Shown here: piece by piece, positions 45,675-55,690 of the stretch | How the letters are laid out: each line of letters starts with the position of its first letter | How positions within the stretch are numbered: position 1 is the first letter of the stretch | NCBI GenBank assembly: GCA_963995525.1 | Contig: OZ023207.1 | Location: 1 to 64,000 of the forward strand | Reading direction: 5' to 3' | Length of the DNA stretch: 64,000 nt | From: Escarpia spicata | Taxonomy: Eukaryota > Annelida > Polychaeta > Sabellida > Siboglinidae | The notes under the pieces: model-generated | The model's database searches: none | The model's input: only the letters and a program-made list of their open reading frames with translations | What the model was told of the DNA's origin: nothing | Position numbers and translations under genes: made by a program

Positions 45675-46380
45675 ACGGTCGCTAGCACCCTCATGGCTCG
45701 TCCTGTCCCGATGATCTTGGTATCATTTGAAAGGATGCACTTTTGTCATTCTAGTGTCATCTAGATTTCCTGGTAACCATTTAAAGAACACCGATAAACG
45801 GACCTACAATCACGCCGTTTTCGGTGTTCTGTTGGGTTCCAAACAATGTTGGTGGCGGGTACTCAGTACACTAATCTTCCGATTGCGGCGCTGTTTTCCT
45901 CATTTGCATAGGTTCAGACATGCGCACTTCTCCATTTCTTGATTTCATGTTATAAGCTCCACTCACTTTTAAACCGCGGCGAAATTTATGTGCTTTGATC
46001 GCAGCGAAACCGATATATCTCTACGTCGACGTGACGTCACGATAACGTACGCTGTGTTGGTTGGTTAATATACGTGATAGTGACGTCACGCCTACATTGC
46101 GTATGTCATTTTAGCAGCCGTTTGAAAGTGGGTGGAGCTTATACCATGAAATCAGATAGTGGTGCCTCAATTGGTAGATTGGTGAACTGTGTCGATGAAA
46201 CAACATCGTTCGCAGTGTCTAAGACACCGGAACGGGCCCGGCTGTAGGACCGTTTTTAGTTAATTTTAGGAATGATTATCAGGAAACCATTTATATGTTT
46301 GAATAGCAGATAGCTTAAACTTTCAAATGACATAAATATTGTTGGGATCCGATGAACCGTAATGGTACTAGCAGTCGTTC
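45675..46380. repeat. Large imperfect foldback around a MITE
   Basis: Left-arm blocks (CGCTAGCACC, CTCGTCCTGTCCCGAT, ATCATTTGAAAG, TTTCCTGGTAA, AAACGGACCTACA) reappear inverted on the right of the 215-bp MITE at 46,210-46,375. The whole may be one long-TIR element of about 0.7 kb. The similarity is patchy. Confidence 0.4.
45940..46154. mobile_element. Foldback MITE carrying two CRE palindromes (215 bp)
   Basis: The left arm TGATTTCATGTTATAAGCTC, followed by CACTCACTTTTAAAC, is matched inverted by the right arm (TGATTTCATGGTATAAGCTC, then CACCCACTTTCAAAC). The arms extend inward about 100 bp and each contains CGTGACGTCAC, a perfect CREB/ATF half-site palindrome (TGACGTCA), at about 46,031 and 46,083. 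No coding capacity. Confidence 0.75.
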
Positions 46381-46918
46381 AAAAGGCATTGTTACATGTG
46401 CAACCATGCATCACACCTGACAGCTGCAACACTGTGTCATCTTTCAAGATAATGTGTATCTAGTGTGCAGAGACTGGCAGACAGCATCATATCATGATGT
46501 CATTGGCCTATTTTCAAAAACAGCAAGCAATGTACAGTGAGGGTAAGTTTGGTGTCTTCAGTTGTTACCAGCGCAACCTTGTTACACGTGATCCATTAAT
46601 ACACATATCATATTAATTTGGAAGATTTCTATGTGAACCTGTATTTGTGATTATGTCGACCTTATTGGTGGCTAGCAATCTGGTGACTTTGATGGAAATA
46701 TCACCACCTGTTGTTTCTGCCTGGTACATCATCTAATGGACACCATTTATATTTGGTGTCCATGGTTACACGTACAACCCAAATATATTTTTCCTTGAAG
46801 CCCAAATTATTGGGACTTTGTAATAAGTACTAAGATACATAATTCTACCTTTGGGAGTAGTTGTAGCTGATGTAGTGATGCTACCATGGCGCAATACATT
46901 GTTTGCATGATGTTTGTG
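46381..46918. other. No gene seen
   Basis: Unique AT-rich flank of the nested transposon block; it ends in GTTTGTGC, the probable target duplication of the outer element. Confidence 0.4.
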
Positions 46919-48053
46919 CAGGCCTTGACATTAAGGTTTTGAATCCACTGGCCCAAATACGCTCATTCTGAGGTGTAAAACATTATTAGTCTATTTTATA
47001 ATTTTACCAACAAAGTTGTTAGAAGTTACTATACACATATTGATTGTTCAAAGTGAGATGTCTAATGCTAACAATATTGTAATATTGTTCAAGTGTGTAC
47101 TCAGATGCATATATACAGTATTTGCCAAGTTTAAATACAGTGTGGCCAGTGTGACGACAGCTATATATATTATATAGTCAGTCCGAGTCGGTAGTTGAGT
47201 TGACGCTGCTTTCATGTATAGGTCAATCAAGGCATTAGACTATTTCACGGTTCATTCACTAGGTGGCACCACCCAAAATAGGTGGCCTTCACCTTGCCCT
47301 TGCTGACGCAGCATTACATTTGGTTTCTGTCACTTTAGTCACTAGTTAAATTTGGATTTAAGCTGTATTCCTTTCATATATCTAGAGAAGAAAAAGCGTG
47401 CATAACTCCAAAGGACGCGGTGGGACTTAAAAAATGGCATCCCTCATCATTCAACTTAATAAAACCGGCTTTAAAGCCGTTATGATTATCACTCACTTTT
47501 GCCGGTCGGCAATGTTCAGTTTTTTGTTTGTTTAATTGTTGTCGTTTGTACCAATTATACTGTTAAATGATGAAGTTACAAAACATGCTGCCTGTGGGTT
47601 TTTTCAATTGACCTTTTAGATTACTATTGGCATTTTATATTATTACAATAAATACAGTATTTAAAAAGGAATCATGGTGCAGTTAATTGCCATTGAGTGA
47701 TTGATACTACAGTCAGTTTCTGCCTGTCTAAGACTAAGACTACGGCTGACTGAGTGAATTATAATAAATATAAATAGTTCTTCCTCCCTTAATAGGCCTG
47801 TAAGTCTCAATTTAGTTACCGGAGTTGGCCCCGGTTCAACATTTTCTAATTAAATAAAGTAGGCTTTATTATTAAAATTGAGACTCTACTGATCTTGTAA
47901 ATATAATTTAGTTTTTACTTACGGCAGTTACACCGTAGGCTTAGCCTTAGCTGTGGGTTTAACATTCTTTACTATTTATTATCTATATGATATCAAATGA
48001 TATGGTTCTGGTCTATTATTTTCTACTAAATATGATAATAATCTAACATAATT

Positions 48054-49004
48054 ATGTCACCATTATTCCTATTGGGTGTTTTCTGCTTGTCTTGCTCTGT
48101 TGCTGTAAGGGATATCGATTTTGTTTTATGCAAACCATTGAGATCTAATCATTTTAATGTGCTTTTTCCTAATCACACTAAAATTCATCATTCTATTTCA
48201 ATTTTGCATAGTCTGCCATGTCTTCATGTTTGTTATAATAGAAAGTTACTGCCAATCCCCCGCTCTACGCCAACATTGAAATTAGCAATAATTTTATTAC
48301 TAGCAGGAGATGAAAGTCTCAATCCTGGGCCATCTGTTAGACGAAACATTCGGGTGGCCACTACAAATGTTCGATCTGTACTAAATAAGACAGCCTCACT
48401 TTGTGATTTATTAATTTCAAAGAAAATAAACATTCTAGCTGTAACTGAGACCTGGCTTAGACCACATGATACACATGCGTGCATTGCTGACGTTTCCCCT
48501 TCTGGTTACACCTTTCACCATCGACCACGTTTAGTCGGCCGTGGAGGTGGTGTTGGCTTTCTTATATCACAGCAGTTCAAAGTTAAATTACATTCTAACC
48601 CTGAATACTCTAGTTTTTAGTCCATCTGTGCTGAAATTTCAGATTCTTCTTTCTCCGCACACTTTGTTTGTATCTATCGCCCTCCAGGACATCCGGCCAA
48701 TTTCTTTGAAGACTTTCAGGATATGTTGGAAAATCTGGCAGTTATTCATTCAGAATTTTACATTCTTGGTGATTTAATCTATATTTGGATATACCTTCTT
48801 CAACTACAACTACGTTTGATGATATTCTGGCATCATTTGATTTTAAACAACATGTTACCTTTTCGACACATATACATGGCCATTGGTTTGACCCCTTGAT
48901 AACCCGTTCAACTTGTAATAATATCCAAGCACCTACTGTTTCAGATGGGTTATCAGACCACCATACTGTCATTGCCAATATTAATGGTTCTATAGCCCCT
49001 TTAC
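48054..49004 (+). pseudogene. LINE ORF2 N-terminus: 2A-like motif and endonuclease, broken
   Basis: Starts at the ATG at 48,054 with a hydrophobic leader. LAIILLLAGDESLNPGPS places a 2A-like NPGP motif at residues 86-93, in front of the endonuclease (RVATTNVRSVLNK, ILAVTETWLRP, GRGGGVGFLI). TAG at 48,618 ends the first frame. The reading continues with FVCIYRPPGHP to about 48,777, where a 1-nt loss occurs at the GDFN site (GD then LNLY-type reading), then DIPSSTTTTFDD and SDGLSDHHTVIAN to 49,007. 2A-like peptides before the endonuclease are known in CR1/L2-type LINEs of several invertebrates. Confidence 0.7.
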
Positions 49005-49005
49005 A

Positions 49006-50000
49006 ATGAAACACAATGTGTCTTACAGAGCCATTCATAGGATTGACATTACAGCTTTAATGGCTGATATCCTTATATCTGACCTTATCACAGATTTTAA
49101 AAAACATCTATCTGACTTATATAAACAGTACTGTCAAGTACTCAATGCACTACTTGACAAACATGCACCTATAAAATCCAAATGGGTGTCAGAAAGGCCA
49201 CCGGCTCCATGGATGACTTCCGAAATTATACTATCTAAAAGGCGTCGTCGTTATTTAGAGCGTGTATGGCGCAAATCACGCTCGCCATTAGATAGATCGC
49301 GCTATTCTAAGCAATGTTACCTCTGTAACAGACAAATGGCTAAAGCTAAATCAGATTATTTTACAGATATGGTCATAAATAAGTCTGATAATCCACGTCA
49401 GTTATGGAACTGCATCAATAACATTCTACACACACGGCCTACTCCATCGCTACCTGATCATGTGTCAATTAAGTCTCTATGTGATTCGTTCTCTAGTCAC
49501 TTCAAGAATAAAATCAGTATTATTCGTTCTGCTTTCCCACATCATAATATAAGTAATGTCAGTGTGGACTTTCCACAAGTAAATTCTCAACTTGTATCAT
49601 TTGAACCTGCAACAGTTGATGAAGTTAAGAAATAATTACGTCCTCCCCAAATAAATCTTGTGCACTTGATCCATTTCCAACAATACTGCTAAAAGCATGT
49701 CTCGATACACTAATTGGACCTATAACAAATATTATAAATGCATCACTTTGCTCTGGCTGTTTTCCTGATGATTTTAAATACGCCCATGTCACACCACTTC
49801 TTAAGAAGTCATCTCTGCCTAAACGAGACCTAAACAGTTATAGACCTATTTCTAACCTCAGCTTCATTTCCAAAATACTAGAAAAGGTTGTAGCAAGTCG
49901 TCTAAGGTCTCACATTAGCACAAATGTCTTAACTAATGTGTCACAATCAGCGTATAGGCAGTTTCATTCAACAGAGACTGCCCTCTTAAAGGTTCATAAT
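49006..50000 (+). pseudogene. LINE ORF2 middle: linker and start of the reverse transcriptase
   Basis: Open from 49,006 to 49,635 (APWMTSEIILSKRRRRYLER, AKSDYFTDMVINK, PRQLWNCINNIL). A 1-nt loss near 49,631 follows, after which the next phase carries SCALDPFPTILLK, FKYAHVTPLLKKSSLPKRD and NSYRPISNLSFISKILEK. It is cut at 50,000, after the second block of the polymerase fingers, by the Gypsy 5' LTR. Confidence 0.75.
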
Positions 50001-50151
50001 TGTGACGTTAGTCTCGATCATCCTACCTCTCACTAGTCTCGTGAGATCACTGCTGATCTCGCGTGTCTTCTAAATACAGCCATTTTGACATACATATGCG
50101 TTTGTCTCATTCTCTCATAATATATTACTGTTACAAGTGTATAACACAACA
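50001..50151 (+). repeat. 5' LTR of the Gypsy element
   Basis: 151 bp, TG...CA ends, identical to 54,372-54,522. The CATAATATATTACTG segment near 50,116-50,130 may hold the promoter or polyadenylation signals; no perfect TATA or AATAAA was singled out. Confidence 0.97.
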
Positions 50152-50164
50152 TGATGTCAGAAGT
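50152..50164 (+). promoter_or_regulatory. Primer binding site, tRNA-Leu-like
   Basis: TGATGTCAGAAGT starts directly after the LTR. It is complementary, with one mismatch in the CCA part, to the 3' end of animal tRNA-Leu (…ACTTCTGACA-CCA) as I remember it. Minus-strand DNA synthesis would start here. Confidence 0.6.
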
Positions 50165-50366
50165 TTACCGTCAGTACGTGCCTGAGTAAGTGAACGTTAC
50201 GCTAAGCTGCTGCTGCTTCGCTGTCAAAGCTTTGCTGTCACTGCTTCGCTGAACTTTGATTGATTGAACATTACCGCTTCGCTACTAACGCTTCGCTAGT
50301 GCTGCTACGCTGCTTCACATGTGCTACTGCCAATGACTTGTCGCTTTGCATACTGAACTTTTGGAG
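50165..50366 (+). repeat. Gypsy leader with GCTTCGCT repeats
   Basis: The leader between primer site and gag contains eight or so copies of CTGCTTCGCT, GCTTCGCTA and relatives, some in inverse-compatible arrangement. Function unknown; packaging or translation control is possible but not shown. Confidence 0.6.
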
Positions 50367-53294
50367 ATGGCGCAGTCATTCCACGTATCTCCGCCTGATC
50401 CCTTTGTGTTCACAAAGCCCAACGAGTGGCCAAAGTGGATCAGGCGTTTTGAGCGGTTTCGGCTGGCTTCTGCTCTGAATGAGAAGAGTGAAGCCATGCA
50501 GGTGAACGCATTGGTTTACGCCATGGGCGATGAAGCCGATGATATTATGGCCGGCTTTGGCTTAACAGCTGAAGAAAGGGAGCGGTATGAGGTGGTGAAG
50601 TCAAAGTTTGATTCACACTTCATAGTTCGTCGGAACACGATTTTCGAGCGGGCTAAGTTCAACCGAAGATGTCAGGAGGAGGGGGAGATGGTGGACGCCT
50701 TCATCACGGCTCTCTTCTGCCTGGCCGAGTTCTGCGATTACGGTCAATTGAACGACGAGATGATAAGAGACAGGATTGTCGTGGGAATCAGAGACACGAC
50801 GCTCTCGCTGAAATTTCAGCTAGACGCTGAGCTTACGCTGAAGCGAGCAATCGACATGGCACGTCAGAATGAGGCGGCCAAGCGAGAGCAGGCGATGCTT
50901 CGCAACTTTGCTTCCTCTTCAACAAGGACGAGTGTGGACTTCGTCAAGTCAAAGAAGAAAGTTGGCGGCGGCACGAGACAGAAGACCAACAGGCCTCAAG
51001 GAGGTCAGACGCAGGCCACGACCACGAAGACGTCGCGCAAGTGCGAGTTCTGTGGACGGTCGTCTCATCAGAGAGCAGTCTGTCCGGCGAGAGAAGCCAC
51101 ATGCTTCAGGTGCCACCGCAGTGGTCATTTTTCAACTGTATGTAGGTCATCAAAGGCCGTCGATACAGTCAGCCGAGACGACGAGGAGGGGTATTCCTTC
51201 CTTGGAGAGGTGACGAAAGGTGATCAGCCGTGGTCATCAACGATCAGCCTCGAGGTGATGAAGACGAAACAACGAGTCGACGTGTGCTTCAAGCTCGACA
51301 CGGGTGCAGACGTCACTGTGATTTCGGCTGCCGACTACCGACGGGCAGGAAGTCCGTCTCTGGAGATGACGTCGAAGATGCTGGTAGGCGCGAACGACAT
51401 GGTTCTAAAAGCCCAGGGCAAGTTCGTCGGCAAGCTGTCGCGTGACGGCTCAGTAGTCGATGAGGACGTTTACGTCATCAGTGGCCAACGACGGTCACTT
51501 CTCAGTCGACGTGTCTGCCAGATGCTCGATCTCGTACGACGTGTGGCGGTCGACTCGGTCGAAGCGGCCGACGTTATCAGACAAGACAACCCGAAATTGT
51601 TTATAGGGTTGGGTCGCATGCGTGGCGACTACAACATCCAGTTACGCGAGGGGGCGGTCCCATTTGCGTTGTCGACGCCGCGACGGGTGTCGATTCCTCT
51701 GCTCGAGACGGTTCGACAGGAGCTGCAGCGAATGGAAGACACAGGTGTCATCAGGCGAGTCGAGGCGCCCACAGACTGGTGCGCCGGCATGGTAGTGGTA
51801 GCCAAACCGAAGGCAACTACTACGTCGTCAGATGGAGTCGTGGCGCACAAAGTGCGTATCTGTGTCGACCTGACACATCTCAACGAGAGTGTCAGACGTG
51901 AAAAGCATGATCTGCCCTCAGTCGACCAGACGCTTGGCCGACTGGCTAGGGCGAAAGTTTTCACAAAGTTGGATGCCAACTCGGGGTTTTGGCAAATTCC
52001 CCTGTCGCCAGACTGTCAGGAGCTGACGACGTTCATAACGCCGTTCGGGCGGTATTGCTTCAGAAGGCTACCGTTCGGCATAACGTCAGCCCCTGAGCAC
52101 TTCCAGAAGCGCATGAGTGCGGTTCTTGACGGCTTGAGCGGGGTGTTGTGTATGATGGATGATATCGTCATCTTCGGCGCGTCATCAAAGGAGCACGACA
52201 CACGAGTGCGGGCAGTATTCAAGCGACTGGCCGACAACGGAGTGACTTTGAACTTTGCTAAATGCGAGTTCAGCAAATCAAGCATCACCTACCTGGGTCA
52301 CGTCGTGACGGCTGAAGGCATCAAGGCCGATCCTGCCAAGGTGAAGGCCATCACAGAGATGGGTCAGCCTACAGATGTAGGCCACATACGACGTTTCCTC
52401 GGCATGGCGAATCAGCTGGGAAAGTTCTCGCCTACGCTGTCATCAGTTACGCAACCGTTGCGTGATTTGCTACAAAAGGACAGGCAGTGGTTCTGGGGGC
52501 CGAGTCAGCAGACGGCTTTCGACGCGGTAAAGGCCGAACTCAGTGCGACGCCAGTGCTGGCGCTATACGACCCGAACAGGACGACGACGGTGTCAGCAGA
52601 TGCGTCATCGTTCGGTCTTGGCGCTGTCCTGCTACAAAGGATCGATGGTACGAACAGGCCAGTGGCGTACGCTTCTCGGGCGATGACGCCGACTGAACAA
52701 CGATACTCTCAAATCGACAAGGAAGCTCTTGCGACAACGTGGTCACTGGAGCGCTTCCACGATTACCTGTATGGTATGGAGTTTCACGTAGAGACAGATC
52801 ACAAGCCGCTTGTGACACTCTTAAGCTCGAAGAAGAACTTGGATGAGTTGACTCCACGGATTCAACGCTATCGTATGCGCCTGATGCGTTATACGTACAC
52901 GATCGAGCACGTGCCGGGGAAGGAGCTGATTACAGCCGATGCTCTGTCGCGAGCCCCGCACGTGAGAGAGCTGACCATCTCGGAACTCCAGTTCGCGGAT
53001 GAAGTGGCAGCTCACGAAGATTTCGTCGTGGGACAGATCCCGGCGACGGAGAGACGTCTCCAGGAGATCAAGGAACAGCAACAGCGTGACGAGATCTGCA
53101 GCCAGGTTCTGCGCTACTGTGCTGAGGGCTGGCCAAGCCACTGTTCTCTGCCGTCGATTCTGAGACCGTACTGGCAGTGTCAACAAGAGCTTATGGTCCA
53201 CAACGGCATCTTACTCAAGGGAGTACGTCTCGTCATCCCGGTCTCCATGAGACTGGAGATGATAGATGACTACACGAGGGACACCAGGGAGTAG
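50367..53294 (+). CDS. Gypsy Gag-Pol: gag, CCHC knuckles, protease, reverse transcriptase, RNase H
   Basis: ATG at 50,367 (MAQSFHVSPPDPF). Gag runs to about residue 220. Two CCHC zinc knuckles follow (CEFCGRSSHQRAVC and CFRCHRSGHFSTVC), then protease with the DTGAD active site. Reverse transcriptase: VFTKLDANSGFWQIPL, RLPFGITSAPEHFQ and the catalytic pair in CMMDDIVIF. RNase H: VSADASSFGLGAVLL, QIDKEALATTWSLERF, VETDHKPL. All core catalytic residues are visible. Gag and Pol share one frame, so no ribosomal frameshift is used between them. The frame ends in TAG at 53,292 because of a 1-nt loss at about 53,268-53,271, just before the integrase zinc domain. Confidence 0.95.
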   Translation: MAQSFHVSPPDPFVFTKPNEWPKWIRRFERFRLASALNEKSEAMQVNALVYAMGDEADDIMAGFGLTAEERERYEVVKSKFDSHFIVRRNTIFERAKFNRRCQEEGEMVDAFITALFCLAEFCDYGQLNDEMIRDRIVVGIRDTTLSLKFQLDAELTLKRAIDMARQNEAAKREQAMLRNFASSSTRTSVDFVKSKKKVGGGTRQKTNRPQGGQTQATTTKTSRKCEFCGRSSHQRAVCPAREATCFRCHRSGHFSTVCRSSKAVDTVSRDDEEGYSFLGEVTKGDQPWSSTISLEVMKTKQRVDVCFKLDTGADVTVISAADYRRAGSPSLEMTSKMLVGANDMVLKAQGKFVGKLSRDGSVVDEDVYVISGQRRSLLSRRVCQMLDLVRRVAVDSVEAADVIRQDNPKLFIGLGRMRGDYNIQLREGAVPFALSTPRRVSIPLLETVRQELQRMEDTGVIRRVEAPTDWCAGMVVVAKPKATTTSSDGVVAHKVRICVDLTHLNESVRREKHDLPSVDQTLGRLARAKVFTKLDANSGFWQIPLSPDCQELTTFITPFGRYCFRRLPFGITSAPEHFQKRMSAVLDGLSGVLCMMDDIVIFGASSKEHDTRVRAVFKRLADNGVTLNFAKCEFSKSSITYLGHVVTAEGIKADPAKVKAITEMGQPTDVGHIRRFLGMANQLGKFSPTLSSVTQPLRDLLQKDRQWFWGPSQQTAFDAVKAELSATPVLALYDPNRTTTVSADASSFGLGAVLLQRIDGTNRPVAYASRAMTPTEQRYSQIDKEALATTWSLERFHDYLYGMEFHVETDHKPLVTLLSSKKNLDELTPRIQRYRMRLMRYTYTIEHVPGKELITADALSRAPHVRELTISELQFADEVAAHEDFVVGQIPATERRLQEIKEQQQRDEICSQVLRYCAEGWPSHCSLPSILRPYWQCQQELMVHNGILLKGVRLVIPVSMRLEMIDDYTRDTRE

Positions 53295-54329
53295 TCAAGT
53301 GTAGGGCGCGAGCACAGGCCTCAGTGTGGTGGCCTGGACTGAGTCGACAACTCGAGGAAGTTGTGAAGAACTGCACGACGTGTGCAAGGGAGAGGCGAAA
53401 CCCCTCTGAACCGATGATCGCGTCGGAATGTCATCTGCGGCCATGGCAGAAGGTCGGGACGGACATGTTCTTCTTCAGGCGGTCGACCTACTTTGTTAGT
53501 AGTCGACTACTGTTCCAGCTACGTCGAAGTAGCCAGGCTGGAGACAACAGATTCGTCATCAGTTATTCTTCATCTGAAGTCGATCTTCGCCCGGCATGGC
53601 ATTCCGGAGACCGTGATCTCCGACAACGGGCCGCAGTATTCATCATTTGAGTTTGCGCAATTCGCGAGAGCGCAGGGCTTTGAACACATCACGAGCAGCC
53701 CTCGCTTTCCTCAAAGTAATGGCAAGTCTGAGCACGCCGTCCAGACTGTCAAGAATCTACTAAAGAAGGCGGTCGACCCGTACGATGCCTTGTTGGCGTA
53801 CAGATCGACAGCACTAGAGTGCGGCTATTCGCCTGCTGAACTAAGCATGGGCCGACAGCTGCGCACGTTAGAGCCAGCGGTGCCTGCGACTCTTCTGCCC
53901 CGCTGGGATGAGCCGAGGGGAGAGAGAGAGCGAAGAGAGCTGATGCGTCAGAAGAAGAAAGACGCGTACGACCGATATCATCGCGCGCGACCACTTTCTA
54001 CTCTTCGGGCCGGCGACCCAGTCTGGGTCAAAGACGCGAACGTCAACGGCACGGTGGTGGGTCCGGCACACACACCTCGGTCGTATGTAGTGCGAACGCC
54101 GACGTCCTGCCTAAGAAGAAATCGGCGAAATCTGCAGCCGACTCCTAACGTGACGGCTGACGAGCGAGCAGACGACGCCGACCCGTCATCTACCGAGATG
54201 ACGACGACACCGGTTGCGCTTCGTATGCGCGAGCCGAGACCAGTGTCACCTCCAGCGGTCACAGCTCCTACTGGAGTGGTGACACGTTCTGGGAGAGTGG
54301 TGATTCCACCGCGACGGCTGGACCTATAG
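53270..54329 (+). pseudogene. Gypsy integrase, N-terminus out of frame by two 1-nt indels
   Basis: The HHCC zinc-binding segment (histidines at about 53,273 and 53,282, CTTCARER cysteines) lies one phase off from 53,270 to 53,490. After a 1-nt gain in the TTT at 53,491-53,493 the frame returns to that of gag-pol and stays open to the stop at 54,327-54,329. Catalytic triad: aspartate in VVDYCSS, aspartate in ISDNGPQ, glutamate in NGKSEHAVQT. The C-terminal region has SLRAGDPVWVKD, close to the usual DNA-contacting fold, and a proline-rich end. The rest is undamaged. Confidence 0.9.
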
Positions 54330-54361
54330 TTGAGAGTTGTCTCCAAGCACTCATTGAACTT

Positions 54362-54371
54362 GGAAGGGAGA
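54362..54371 (+). promoter_or_regulatory. Polypurine tract
   Basis: GGAAGGGAGA lies immediately before the 3' LTR; it is the usual primer for plus-strand DNA synthesis. Confidence 0.85.
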
Positions 54372-54522
54372 TGTGACGTTAGTCTCGATCATCCTACCTC
54401 TCACTAGTCTCGTGAGATCACTGCTGATCTCGCGTGTCTTCTAAATACAGCCATTTTGACATACATATGCGTTTGTCTCATTCTCTCATAATATATTACT
54501 GTTACAAGTGTATAACACAACA
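54372..54522 (+). repeat. 3' LTR of the Gypsy element
   Basis: 151 bp, identical to the 5' LTR. Followed by ATAAT, the second copy of the target duplication. Confidence 0.97.
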
Positions 54523-54527
54523 ATAAT

Positions 54528-55690
54528 GACATTAACTTGAACATTAATAATGGTAAAGTGACTGCACTTACTTTACTAGATCTCTCTGCCGCGTTTGACA
54601 TGATTGATCACAGCATTCTCATTGAACGCCTATTAAAGTGGTACGGCATATCTGGCACAGCTCTAAGCTGGTTTTCTTCGTATCTAACTGATAGATACCA
54701 AACTATAAAGATTGGGAACTGCTTTTCAGCTGCACTGCCGGCTTTATTTGGTGTTCCCCAGGGTTCTGTTCTTGGGCCTATGCTTTTTACTCTTTACACC
54801 ACGCCACTAAGCTCTGTTATACAAAGACATAACTTAGATCATCATCTTTATGCTGATGATACTCAGATCTACATTTCGTTGGCTACCCCGGATACAAATC
54901 GCTCCCTTAACCAACTTAGTGATTGCCTTCAAGATATCTTCCATTGGATGACTGACAGCAAGTTTAAATTAAATGCAAATAAAACTTAATTGATCATTAT
55001 TGGTACTCCAATGCAGCGTTGTAAACTGGATGGTTTTTTCCCTACGCGTATTTTGAATCAGTATATCACGCCAGCAACCTCGGTGCGGAATCTAGGAGTG
55101 ATCTTTGATAGTAACTTCAATTTCCGACAACATATATCTCAAACATGTCGCTGCTGTTTTTATCATATCCATGATCTTCGCCGGTATATGTCATTTTCTG
55201 TTGCTAAGATTATTGCAACAGCGCTTGTTAGCAGCAGACTTGACTATTGCAATTCCCTCCTTTATAATATCGCTAGCAAGGATATCACAAAACTTCAGCG
55301 TGTCCAAAATTGTCTAGCAAGAGTAGTTACAAGATCTCCTCGTTTTTCTCACTCTGTGCCACTTTTGAAGTCTTTGCATTGGCTTCCTGTACGATATCGT
55401 ATAATATTTAAGATCTGTACCATTACATACCAGGCACTGTCCAATAAGCAACCATCTTATTTGCATTTATTGCTTACTTCTGTAAGAAAATCTATCCAGC
55501 TTCGATCATCTAGTTCTGACCTACTTTTTGTTCCCAGAGTCAACACTAACATTGGAACTAGGGCTTTTTCTGTTGCTGCACCAACTCTTTGGAATATGCT
55601 TCCTCTTAGTGTTAGATCAGTTGAAAATATTAAAAAATTCCGTCGTCATTTAAAAACGTATCTTTACAACCTTGCTTATCCACTGTAGCT
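54528..55690 (+). pseudogene. LINE ORF2 C-terminal half: reverse transcriptase palm to C-terminus, one nonsense codon
   Basis: Resumes after Gypsy with ALTLLDLSAAFDMIDH (motif A), GVPQGSVLGPMLFTLYT and HLYADDTQIYISL (catalytic YADD). TAA at 54,987-54,989 interrupts NANKT|LIIIGTP without a change of frame. The remainder is open to 55,688 and carries ATSVRNLGVIFDSNF, ATALVSSRLDYCNSLLYN, KLQRVQNCLARVV, LKSLHWLPVRYRI and RAFSVAAPTLWNMLP, a typical L2/CR1 C-terminus. Confidence 0.85.

Larger units (their letters stand above)
50001..54522 (+). mobile_element. Ty3/Gypsy LTR retrotransposon, young copy
   Basis: Complete layout: 151-bp LTR, tRNA-Leu-like primer site, leader, gag-pol, polypurine tract, 151-bp LTR. 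The two LTRs are identical by eye over all 151 positions and start TGTGACG, ending ACACAACA. The target duplication is ATAAT (49,996-50,000 and 54,523-54,527). There is no env: only 42 bp separate the pol stop from the 3' LTR. It lies inside the reverse transcriptase of the LINE at 47.45-55.83 kb. GC content and codon use are clearly higher than in the AT-rich host DNA. Confidence 0.97.

Noticed and set aside
52540..52857. Antisense frames within Gypsy pol (also 51,629-51,979, 53,978-54,346)
   Set aside because: Overlap well-supported sense domains; high GC keeps antisense frames open.
54330..54371. An env gene after Gypsy pol
   Set aside because: Only 42 bp lie between the pol stop and the 3' LTR.
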